A stretch of DNA of 14,237 nucleotides from CAZOAR01 sp964577985 (GTDB lineage: Bacteria; Gemmatimonadota; CAZMKB01; CAZNLH01). This document shows, piece after piece, positions 8,801 to 14,211 of the stretch. Positions within the stretch are counted from its first letter, which is position 1. Every line of letters starts with the position of its first letter. The position numbers and the translations under genes were made by a program. The notes beneath the pieces were generated by a model. The model searched no databases. It saw only the letters and a program-made list of their open reading frames with translations, and was not told where the DNA came from. Where the stretch lies: NCBI GenBank assembly GCA_964577985.1, contig CAZOAR010000057.1, positions 1 through 14,237 on the forward strand, given 5' to 3'.

Positions 8801-8947
8801 GCCGTCCTTCAGAGGTGTATCGGAAATCATGCGCATCCCCGACTTCTCCCTCTTGACAGCCTTTTCCAGAACCCCCCGGTCATTCCGATCACCAAGGGCC
8901 ACCACCTTGGCACTTATCGAACCCACATCTATACCAAGATAGATCAT
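5849..8947 (-). CDS. Tandem ASKHA activase / DUF2229 fusion protein (BadF/BadG/BcrA/BcrD family)
   Basis: This 1032-residue cytoplasmic protein has two BadF/BadG/BcrA/BcrD-type ATPase domains (about 3-290 and 354-615) and a C-terminal DUF2229/COG3580 domain (about 640-1020). Both ATPase halves keep the phosphate-binding motif (GIDVGS 5-10; GIDIGS 356-361) and both cluster cysteines (Cys158 in CAAGTGSF and Cys197 in RCSVF; Cys483 and Cys523 likewise). In HgdC-type activases two such cysteines per subunit bridge one [4Fe-4S] cluster in a homodimer, so the tandem protein could hold one cluster within a single chain. The third domain opens with Cys645, Cys648 and Cys652, followed by Cys670, Cys755 and Cys760. 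By family knowledge these proteins use ATP to drive electron transfer at very low potential. AGGAGAG (complement of 8956-8962) supports ATG 8947. The downstream gene overlaps its end. The acceptor is probably that overlapping partner, but this is inference. Confidence 0.9.
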   Translation of the reverse strand: MIYLGIDVGSISAKVVALGDRNDRGVLEKAVKREKSGMRMISDTPLKDGGFIIVSRYRRIKGQPAAVILEILSELKETIPDEAIGGIRTTGSGGRQISRLLDVGHENEFLAIVKGIGALYPQAKTVFEMGGENSKLIDLEPGDDGFMGINDYATNGDCAAGTGSFMDQQASRLGYRIEDVGEIVAGAEKASRIAGRCSVFAKSDMIHVQQKGDQPPEILRGLCDAVVRNFKGSLTKGKKVEAPVVMLGGVAENKGVVAAMKEAFKLNDNQLIIPDYYAWIGAVGAALIDRDAAASARSDSSFQGVRLEKIEDFLSGEKADFSVKEPLHLENTVLLRDRVEDYPIEKIVAGFPVYLGIDIGSVSTNLALIDESGVLIHGIYLKTNGRPIQAVNQGLHEIEELYSDKIVIKGVGTTGSGRELVGELIGADTVNDEITAHKTGAMIIGRKFLDLEVDTIFDIGGQDAKYISIDNGVVVDFHMNEACAAGTGSFLEEQSEKLGIKIIGEFAERAARSKAPMNLGERCTVFMEKDVNFCLQNGGTVDDIVAGLAYSVCYNYINRVVKGRKIGDVVFFQGGTAYNDSVAAAMGMILGEEGKKVIVPPHNGILGAYGEAILVKERMEHLAEESSFRGYDLEAVDYTIREISCKSCSNFCDVQVFTVEEEKTYWGDKCSYKFRKKAKTDRSPVIPDLIAEREELLMDGYDPDGGDGPVVGFARSMYYYDRFPFWNTLLRELGFRVQLSDVTNKKIKRDGLQACISDPCYPKKIAHGHVQNLLDKGVEYILSPNLINSETPDMKVESYLCIWGQSLPFVLRLSPIFREHADKLLIPTVHYRYGKQFVQKEIREWIRGSGLGWKRWLKSDRAVNLAYEAQERFETRKLELGREALRLLNEKEDNGVVFVGRAYNIYDREISLNVPDRLRSDYGINVIPMDFLPVDSVNIRDINSNMFWNYGRRILAAAKIVAREPRLHMIYFTNFKCGPDSFIKHFAPDACRKPYLTLQLDEHGADAGTMTRVEAYLDSKGFLRWWAQENIA

Positions 8948-9113
8948 CGATTCATCTCTCCTATGTCTCTGGTTTTACAAATCAGAAAAAGTCTGTCCAG
9001 TCGCAGGTTCCTGTTTTCGGCCAACATCAAGTGGAACGAAAGATCCGGTTCCTGCGCCGGCATGCTGCGCCACAATCCCGCGCATGCCCGAGCTGGAGTC
9101 GATACGATCTTCT
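8948..9113 (-). other. 166-base gap between HEAT and activase genes, with a possible 36-residue ORF
   Basis: On the minus strand an open frame runs from ATG at 9085 to TAA at 8975 (36 codons). It begins MRGIVAQHAG and is protein-like in composition but lacks a convincing ribosome-binding site. I do not recognise it. The gap has no strong promoter and no terminator hairpin, so the HEAT and activase genes may still share a transcript, although the spacing is wider than elsewhere in the cluster. Confidence 0.3.
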
Positions 9114-9734
9114 TTAGAACCACGAAGAGCGTGACAATTCTATCCCTTCCCGCTTCAGTGTCTTCATCCCCCTCAGTCTCGTCTTCTCATCGAGACTGTC
9201 CATCATCTTGCGCAGGAGCCTGGTCATCTTCCTGTCCCTGGTCCGGCCCATGAGAGATGCGATCCTGACTATCTCTCTCTCGTCCTTATCCGTCTCAAGG
9301 GCTTCGACAAAAAAGCCCAGGACGAGCCCCATTGCGTTCTTCTCCCTGGAATCGATAAGAAGGGAAGCGGATCTAAGGCGCACACTCGGATCGGCGTCAC
9401 TGAGGAGCGGTTTCAGAGCCTCACATAGATTCACCATCTCCCCTTCGAGAGCGGCGTGATAGATATGCTCTGCCGCGATGATTCGGATCATCGGATCGTC
9501 ATCCGCAAGCGCTTTGCAGAGGACATCAACAAAGCCTTTCTCTTTCCTCGCCGAGATCATCCGCAAGGCCCTTTTCCTTATAAAGGGCTCCCCATCCTCA
9601 AGGCACAGGTGTTCCAGGGTGTCCATCCGCAACCGACTCTCGTCACCGAGTACAAGCATCGCCTCGTATCGTCCGGTCATGTCCAGATCTCTAAGCGTAT
9701 TCTCTTTCTTTCCGCCTGCAGCCTTCTCTGTCAT
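9114..9734 (-). CDS. Small HEAT-repeat protein
   Basis: The 206 residues are almost entirely short alpha-hairpins of HEAT/PBS-lyase type. Recognisable repeats run at about 48-76, 79-111, 113-146, 150-180 and 182-200, with the usual pattern of Asp-x-Asp-Pro-x-hydrophobic-Arg followed by Ala-rich helix (DDDPMIR 78-84, DADPSVR 113-119). There is no signal peptide and no membrane segment, so it is cytoplasmic. The start is set at ATG 9734, after GAGGTG six bases upstream. An in-frame GTG at 9743 is possible. The gene follows the radical SAM stop by about 20 bases, so the two are surely co-transcribed. HEAT proteins are usually scaffolds or regulators; an adaptor for the neighbouring Fe-S enzymes is my inference from position only. 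Confidence 0.85.
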   Translation of the reverse strand: MTEKAAGGKKENTLRDLDMTGRYEAMLVLGDESRLRMDTLEHLCLEDGEPFIRKRALRMISARKEKGFVDVLCKALADDDPMIRIIAAEHIYHAALEGEMVNLCEALKPLLSDADPSVRLRSASLLIDSREKNAMGLVLGFFVEALETDKDEREIVRIASLMGRTRDRKMTRLLRKMMDSLDEKTRLRGMKTLKREGIELSRSSWF

Positions 9735-9756
9735 ATATCCCACCTCTGCGGCTCCA

Positions 9757-11439
9757 TCAGTCCTTCATCTTTTCAACCAGGCGACTCAATTCCTTCGGAT
9801 TCCCTTCTGCCTCAGAAATCTTCAGGATTTCCTCATGGCTGAGAGCGAACTCCTTTTCGACCTTCCGACGATACGTCGGTCCCGAGTTGTATGTGCAGAA
9901 CGGATATATCGTTCCATCCGGCGTGCTGTAATGGATGACGCAACGTTTGACACGGTTTACATCATAGTTGTAGCTGTCCATGAAGTGCATACCGGCGACC
10001 ATGAGAGTCTTGTATGTGTATTCACCGTCGTATTTACCTCTACCCCTGTCGTGGTCGACGAAACCGTCCAGCGTCTGGAGGAAGCGTGTGAAGCTCAATC
10101 CTTCAGGCGACCTCGACTCATCGAAGAACTTCTTCAGAGAGCGGAAGGTTCTGGCCTTGGCGAGGTTGTTTATGCGAGGAGTAGAACCTCCTGATTCGTG
10201 TACGATCTCGTTCATCTTCTGCAGCATTCCGACGGCATCCACGAATCTCGTGACGGGAGTTGCATTCTTCTCCTTATCCACGAAGAGATACGTCCCAATC
10301 GAACAATGGTTATGACATGACAGTGTGACGGTCTCCTCTCCACGAATCCAGCCGAGCAATCTCGAGAAAGGCGTAGTGCACGACAGAGGGAACCAGTCGT
10401 CAGGGCTTCTTATCATGCCTGTCTGCTCGTCAATACAGGTTGCGAGGTCTGAGAGTGTAAATCGTTTTTCCATTCGTTCTCTGGACGAGATGCGGCCTGT
10501 AAACGTAACCGGCTGAAAGCTTATTCCACTCATTATGTCGATGTTTTCGATAGCGGTGTTGAGGATATCACCGATCTGGTCGTCGTTCACACCCTTCACG
10601 ATCGTTGGCACGAAGACAATCTTCAGCCCGCTTTTTCTCACGTTTTCCATCGCCCTGAGCTTCTTGTCGATCAGGGCTTCTCCACGAGTCCGCAGATACA
10701 CATCATCAGTCAGACCGTCGAACTGCATATAGAGCGTGTGAAGACCGGCCTCCCTGCACCGCTCGGCAAATTCGAGATCGGTGAATTTGAGCCCGTTTGT
10801 GGCGATCTGTATATGCGTAAACCCCAGGTCCCGAGCGGCACTGAGCGCCTCTATGAACCTGGGATAGACCGTCGGCTCCCCTCCGGAGAACTGAATGACC
10901 CTCCCGGCCACGGGTCGCTCATCCCTCAAGGTCTGGAGCATCTTGAGGACATGATCGAACGATGGTTCATAGAGATATCCCGCCGCGTTCGCATTGGCGA
11001 AACAGATGGGACACGTCAGGTTGCACCTGTTGGTCAAATCAATATTCGCGAGTCCCGTATGACTCGTGTGGATGTCACACAGACCGCAGTCATCTGGGCA
11101 CACGCTCGCGTTGGCAACCCTGGGATTCATGAGGCCTCTGTTGTCCCCGAAATCATAATCCTCCATCTTCAGATAGAGCTTCACATCTGAATATACGATA
11201 TCCTTGAAGTCCCCGTGGTCGACGCATGTCTTAGTCATCACCACCCGACCATCCTCCTCAAGGATCGTCGCCGGTATGAGAGACGAACACTCCGGGCAGA
11301 GAGACTGAGTATCCTTTGGCAGTCCAGTGGGCCTCGGACTAATCGGCGTTCCCATATAGGTGGAGTAAGGTTGATATGTGTGTCTTGAACTCACCCCCTG
11401 TTTTTCCTCCAGTTCCGTCGTGGTGTATCGTCCAGCCAT
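9757..11439 (-). CDS. Radical SAM protein related to tetraether synthase (Tes/MJ0619, COG1964)
   Basis: This is a 560-residue cytosolic iron-sulfur radical enzyme. An N-terminal zinc-ribbon/rubredoxin-like element has Cys48-x2-Cys51 and Cys72-x2-His75. Next comes CPDDCGLC (Cys114, Cys118, Cys121), then the radical SAM motif CNLTCPIC (Cys139, Cys143, Cys146) and a SAM-binding FSGGEPT (184-190). A C-terminal part has Cys375/Cys379 and the pair Cys500 (CVIHYSTPDG) and Cys515 (PFCTYN). This layout is what I recall for the archaeal Tes family, which joins lipid tails by radical C-C coupling through several Fe-S clusters. Bacterial relatives are known, most of unproven function. ATG 11439 is chosen over in-frame ATGs at 11481 and 11460 because GGGGAGG (complement of 11445-11451) lies five bases upstream. 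The product could be a membrane-spanning lipid, but another C-C or C-S bond-forming reaction is possible. Confidence 0.85.
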   Translation of the reverse strand: MAGRYTTTELEEKQGVSSRHTYQPYSTYMGTPISPRPTGLPKDTQSLCPECSSLIPATILEEDGRVVMTKTCVDHGDFKDIVYSDVKLYLKMEDYDFGDNRGLMNPRVANASVCPDDCGLCDIHTSHTGLANIDLTNRCNLTCPICFANANAAGYLYEPSFDHVLKMLQTLRDERPVAGRVIQFSGGEPTVYPRFIEALSAARDLGFTHIQIATNGLKFTDLEFAERCREAGLHTLYMQFDGLTDDVYLRTRGEALIDKKLRAMENVRKSGLKIVFVPTIVKGVNDDQIGDILNTAIENIDIMSGISFQPVTFTGRISSRERMEKRFTLSDLATCIDEQTGMIRSPDDWFPLSCTTPFSRLLGWIRGEETVTLSCHNHCSIGTYLFVDKEKNATPVTRFVDAVGMLQKMNEIVHESGGSTPRINNLAKARTFRSLKKFFDESRSPEGLSFTRFLQTLDGFVDHDRGRGKYDGEYTYKTLMVAGMHFMDSYNYDVNRVKRCVIHYSTPDGTIYPFCTYNSGPTYRRKVEKEFALSHEEILKISEAEGNPKELSRLVEKMKD

Positions 11440-11591
11440 CGGTTCCTCCCCTTCCCTCATATCCGCTGATGTGATTTCCATTCAAGAATTCCGACCCATG
11501 GACGCCGCAGAAAAAACCATTCTTCTCTACGATTGACTCCAGGCCTGGAGAACGACAACCCCGCCTGAGCAAGAAGCGTTCCCCATTTCCA

Positions 11592-11622
11592 CGGTGTATC
11601 ATAATTTTCATTAGCTACACCG
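11592..11622 (-). promoter_or_regulatory. Leader hairpin capped by a GAAA tetraloop
   Basis: Read on the minus strand, CGGTGTA (complement of 11616-11622) pairs with TACACCG (complement of 11592-11598). A 2x3 internal loop leads to a second stem TAAT/ATTA closed by GAAA, a GNRA tetraloop. The GNRA loop exists only in the minus-strand transcript, the direction of the downstream radical SAM gene. It lies about 150 bases before that gene's ATG and about 75 bases after the predicted sigma-54 start site. It may be a stability or protein-binding element of the leader. It has no T-run and is not a classical terminator. Confidence 0.55.
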
Positions 11623-11705
11623 ATAACCTCTCTGTTTTAGTATAGACTCCCCAGGGCGGTTTATGTAACAATTGCACCGGGCCATGGTATATCATTGAAC
11701 GAACG

Positions 11706-11721
11706 TGCGTGAAGTGAGCCA
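11706..11721 (-). promoter_or_regulatory. Candidate sigma-54 (-24/-12) promoter of the radical SAM operon
   Basis: The minus strand reads TGGCTCACTTCACGCA. The invariant GG and GC are separated by exactly ten bases, as required for sigma-54, and TGGC at -24 and GCA at -12 match the consensus. The central bases deviate. Transcription would start near 11695, giving a leader of about 255 bases. The gene immediately upstream on the same strand encodes a sigma-54 activator, which makes this placement credible. No competing strong sigma-70 promoter was found in this gap; a TATAAT at 11791-11796 on the minus strand lacks a -35 element. Confidence 0.5.
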
Positions 11722-11724
11722 GCA

Positions 11725-11811
11725 TGACACTTAAACAATATATGCAGGTCTATTTGTGTCAATATGCATCACAATACAAGGGGGAGTCAAATTATAGTGC
11801 CGCTATGACAC
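11725..11811. promoter_or_regulatory. Possible upstream activator sites for the sigma-54 promoter
   Basis: Just upstream of the -24 element lie TGACAC (11725-11730), GTGTCA (11756-11761) and TGACAC (11806-11811). There is also a TTGTG/CACAA inverted repeat (11754-11758 and 11770-11774, 11-base spacer), and ATATGCA occurs twice (11740-11746, 11762-11768), 22 bases or about two helical turns apart. These sit at roughly -30 to -115 relative to the predicted start, and the dyad centred near 11764 lies at about -70. They could bind the adjacent activator or a bending protein. The sequence is A/T-rich, so some repeats may be chance. Confidence 0.35.
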
Positions 11812-11858
11812 AGCAGCGTGATGGCTGTATCGTTACCGCCCGATCAACATATCACCAT

Positions 11859-13907
11859 TCAATTGCCATCCTCACCATAGCGCTCTAGCTTTCTATAGAG
11901 AGTCCGTCTTCCTATCCCCAGGATCTCGGCCGTTCTTGATTTGACACCCTCGGAAAACTGGAGCGTCTCTGTGATTATCTTCTTTTCTATCTCCTCCATG
12001 CTCAACCCGATTTCGATCTCAATATTCCTCTCCCTGAGGCCCTTGTCCGTGCGCCTCACCGCTTCAGGGAGGTCCGCGACGCTCAAGACCTTTCTCTCGG
12101 CAACGACGATCGCCCTCTCGATTGCATTCTCCAGTTCCCTGACGTTCCCTGGCCAGTTGTACGCCTTTATCAACTCGATGGCCTTATCCGATATGCCGAC
12201 TACATACTTCCCGCTCTTCTCCCGGAACACCTCTATAAAATGACCCACCAGGAGTGGAATGTCTTCTTTCCTCTCGCGGAGCGGCGGGAGTAAGATGGGA
12301 TAAACGTTGAGCCGATAAAACAGGTCTTTTCTAAAGACACCCTCAGTGACCGCATCTTCGAGAGAGAAGTTGCTGGCGGCTATTACCCTTACGTCTGTCC
12401 TGAGGGTCCTGCTCCCCCCGACCCTCTGAAACTCACCATCCTGCAGAACCCTGAGGAGCTTGACCTGGGCGGAGAGACTCATTTCTCCAACTTCATCCAG
12501 GAAAATCGTCCCCCCATCCGCCTGCTCGAATTTCCCGTGATGCTGTTTTCTCGCATCGGTAAATGCCCCCGCCTCATGTCCGAAGAGTTCGCTCTCCAGG
12601 ATGCCCTCTGGAATCGCGCCGCAATTAATCTTTATGTATGGCGCTTCCGCCCTGTGACTGTTCTCATGGATGAGGTTGGCGATCAGTTCCTTGCCGGTCC
12701 CGCTCTCCCCGAGGATCAGCACGGTAGTTGTTCCACTCGCAACGCCGAGTGCCATATCGACGCAATGCCGAAGCCTCGGGTTCCTCCCGATTGTCCTCTC
12801 CTGCGCCTCCAGCCCCTTGAGCTCCTGTCTCAACTTCACGACCTCTGAGCTCAGCTTATTATTCTCGATTGTAATCGCGGTCTGGTTCGTTATTCCCTCC
12901 ATCAGCTGGATTTCATACGAAGAGAGACTGTTTCCCGGACTGTCCCAGACAAGGACCAGAGTCGCGAAGATCTTTTCGTCGACCCGGACAAGAGCGAGGA
13001 GCGCCGATGACCCGTGAAAAACCTCAGACAACAGATATCTTGAGAACTCGCTCTCCTCAGGGCTTTCCAGGGGAATCACCCTTGGCCTGCCGAACATGCC
13101 TTTCAGGCTCTGGATAGAGGCGACCGGGACAGCGGGATGATCGATGCCCGGACCTGTTTCAGGCACCAGCTCGGATCCGACGGGGAACTCGATCATACCT
13201 CCGGCACGGTTGACCAGGCCTATGCCGCAGCGGTCGGCCTTCAGCAGCTCAAGTGATTTCTTGGTGATAAAGGAGAATACCTCGTCGATGTCCAGTTTTG
13301 AGTTGAGATCCGTTGCGATTTCGAGGAGTGTCTTGGCGACCTCCACCTCCTTCTGCTTCTCATGGTAGAGACGCGTATACTGAAACGCGATCGCGAGCTG
13401 ACTGCCCAGCGAACGGAGGAACTTGATTTCATCGCTCGACCAGGTATACGTACCACCGCAATGGTGCAGGCCCAGAATGCCCAGCAACTGATCCTGAAAA
13501 AAAATCGGAACGATCAGGACTGATCTGGTCTCGAACTTCGACAGGAGGCTCCTGAATATCTCCGGACATTCCCCCGACGACACGTCCCGTATCTCGATCG
13601 GCAGATCGGCCGATTGCAGAAAATCCACAAGCCGCCTGTTCTCAACCGGGACAACCGTATTCAGGCTCGAGGGCAGCCCATTATCCGCGCGAAACTCATA
13701 ATTGATCTTGAGAGTCATATCCTCGGAATACACCATCAGATCACACCGACTGACCCCCATCATCTTTCCGAGCTCGTTTACCGTAGCTCTCAGAAAGTTG
13801 TCCAGATCTATCGCGCTGACGATATCAGGACTTATCTTATTGAGGAGCAGTTCCCCCTGCTCATACAGCTTTACTCTCTTTTCCAGGTCTTCCCGGGAAA
13901 CTTTCAT
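11859..13907 (-). CDS. Sigma-54-dependent transcriptional activator (GAF-GAF-AAA+-Fis HTH)
   Basis: This is a 682-residue bacterial enhancer-binding protein. Two GAF sensor domains (about 25-180 and 195-352) and a short coiled linker (about 353-372) precede an AAA+ domain (about 373-600) and a Fis-type helix-turn-helix (about 657-678). The AAA+ part has Walker A GESGTGKE (400-407), Walker B GGTIFLDE (465-472) and arginine-finger region FRKDLFYRL (525-533). The sigma-54-contacting loop reads GAFTDA (447-452), not the usual GAFTGA. There is no receiver domain, so input is probably a ligand or redox signal sensed by the GAF domains. AGGAGGTGG (complement of 13915-13923) supports ATG 13907. Its gene lies directly upstream of the radical SAM operon on the same strand, with a -24/-12-like element between them, so it probably controls that operon. 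The effector is unknown. Confidence 0.93.
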   Translation of the reverse strand: MKVSREDLEKRVKLYEQGELLLNKISPDIVSAIDLDNFLRATVNELGKMMGVSRCDLMVYSEDMTLKINYEFRADNGLPSSLNTVVPVENRRLVDFLQSADLPIEIRDVSSGECPEIFRSLLSKFETRSVLIVPIFFQDQLLGILGLHHCGGTYTWSSDEIKFLRSLGSQLAIAFQYTRLYHEKQKEVEVAKTLLEIATDLNSKLDIDEVFSFITKKSLELLKADRCGIGLVNRAGGMIEFPVGSELVPETGPGIDHPAVPVASIQSLKGMFGRPRVIPLESPEESEFSRYLLSEVFHGSSALLALVRVDEKIFATLVLVWDSPGNSLSSYEIQLMEGITNQTAITIENNKLSSEVVKLRQELKGLEAQERTIGRNPRLRHCVDMALGVASGTTTVLILGESGTGKELIANLIHENSHRAEAPYIKINCGAIPEGILESELFGHEAGAFTDARKQHHGKFEQADGGTIFLDEVGEMSLSAQVKLLRVLQDGEFQRVGGSRTLRTDVRVIAASNFSLEDAVTEGVFRKDLFYRLNVYPILLPPLRERKEDIPLLVGHFIEVFREKSGKYVVGISDKAIELIKAYNWPGNVRELENAIERAIVVAERKVLSVADLPEAVRRTDKGLRERNIEIEIGLSMEEIEKKIITETLQFSEGVKSRTAEILGIGRRTLYRKLERYGEDGN

Positions 13908-13942
13908 TCTGCTTCCACCTCCTGCCTCACGGGCACGAGTGA

Positions 13943-13972
13943 AATATACACGTAATCCCCGCGGGATGTCAA
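13943..13972 (-). promoter_or_regulatory. Sigma-70-type promoter of the activator gene with palindromic spacer
   Basis: On the minus strand TTGACA (complement of 13967-13972) and TATATT (complement of 13943-13948) are 18 bases apart. Transcription would start near 13936, about 28 bases before ATG 13907. The spacer contains ATCCCCGCGGGAT (13955-13967, arms ATCCC/GGGAT), placed where a bound repressor would block polymerase. A repressor-operator role is inference. Confidence 0.6.
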
Positions 13973-13999
13973 CCTGATCACTTGCCCCATGATGAGGGA

Positions 14000-14022
14000 T
14001 TCCCGGAAGTTTCCCCGGAAAA
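14000..14022. promoter_or_regulatory. Two tandem TTCC-GGAA palindromes upstream of the activator promoter
   Basis: TTCCCGGAA (14000-14008) and TTTCCCCGGAAAA (14010-14022) are near-identical small palindromes whose centres are 11-12 bases apart, about one helical turn. They lie 28-50 bases upstream of the -35 element of the activator gene promoter. Cooperative binding of a dimeric regulator would explain the spacing, but no binding protein can be named. Confidence 0.3.
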
Positions 14023-14031
14023 TCCGGTTAA

Positions 14032-14211
14032 ATCTCTGTGAACATTCGCTGGCGCTACAGACGACGATCAGAAGAAGCGGAAATGGTGTGCGCGGGAAAT
14101 GCTCCCCGACGAATCATATTCTGCGCCATAGGTATTAATGCCTCACATGTCATTTCCGCATCACGCCTCATTCCCACCCCATATGTCATTCCCGCTTGTC
14201 GGGAATCCCAT
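14032..14211. repeat. Right arm of the long imperfect inverted repeat
   Basis: This is the partner of 1-162 in inverted orientation. It is longer by about 18 bases. A motif complementary to TGACATGTGAGGC (14140-14152) lies close to a related block (14183-14195), suggesting a local duplication inside the arm. The hairpin CATTCCCG/CGGGAATC region (14188-14206) mirrors the one at 6-24. A further 26 bases of apparently unrelated sequence follow the perfect block, so the outer repeat boundary on this side is near 14211. No gene is supported in 14032-14237. Confidence 0.85.

Noticed and set aside
11440..11481. N-terminal extension of the radical SAM protein from ATG 11481
   Set aside because: There is no Shine-Dalgarno sequence before 11481, while GGGGAGG sits at ideal distance before ATG 11439. 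The extra residues in fact encode that signal.
11339..11611. Minus-strand frame of 90 codons overlapping the radical SAM start
   Set aside because: It overlaps the well-supported start of the radical SAM gene in another frame and has no good ribosome-binding site.
14042..14131. Peptide-like frame shared by both repeat arms (AGATDDDQKKRK..., also on the minus strand of 63-152)
   Set aside because: Both copies have 27 codons to a stop at the same place, which is striking. However, each is preceded closely by a stop, has no start codon with a ribosome-binding site, and differs at about 6 of 27 residues, so purifying selection on a protein is not supported.
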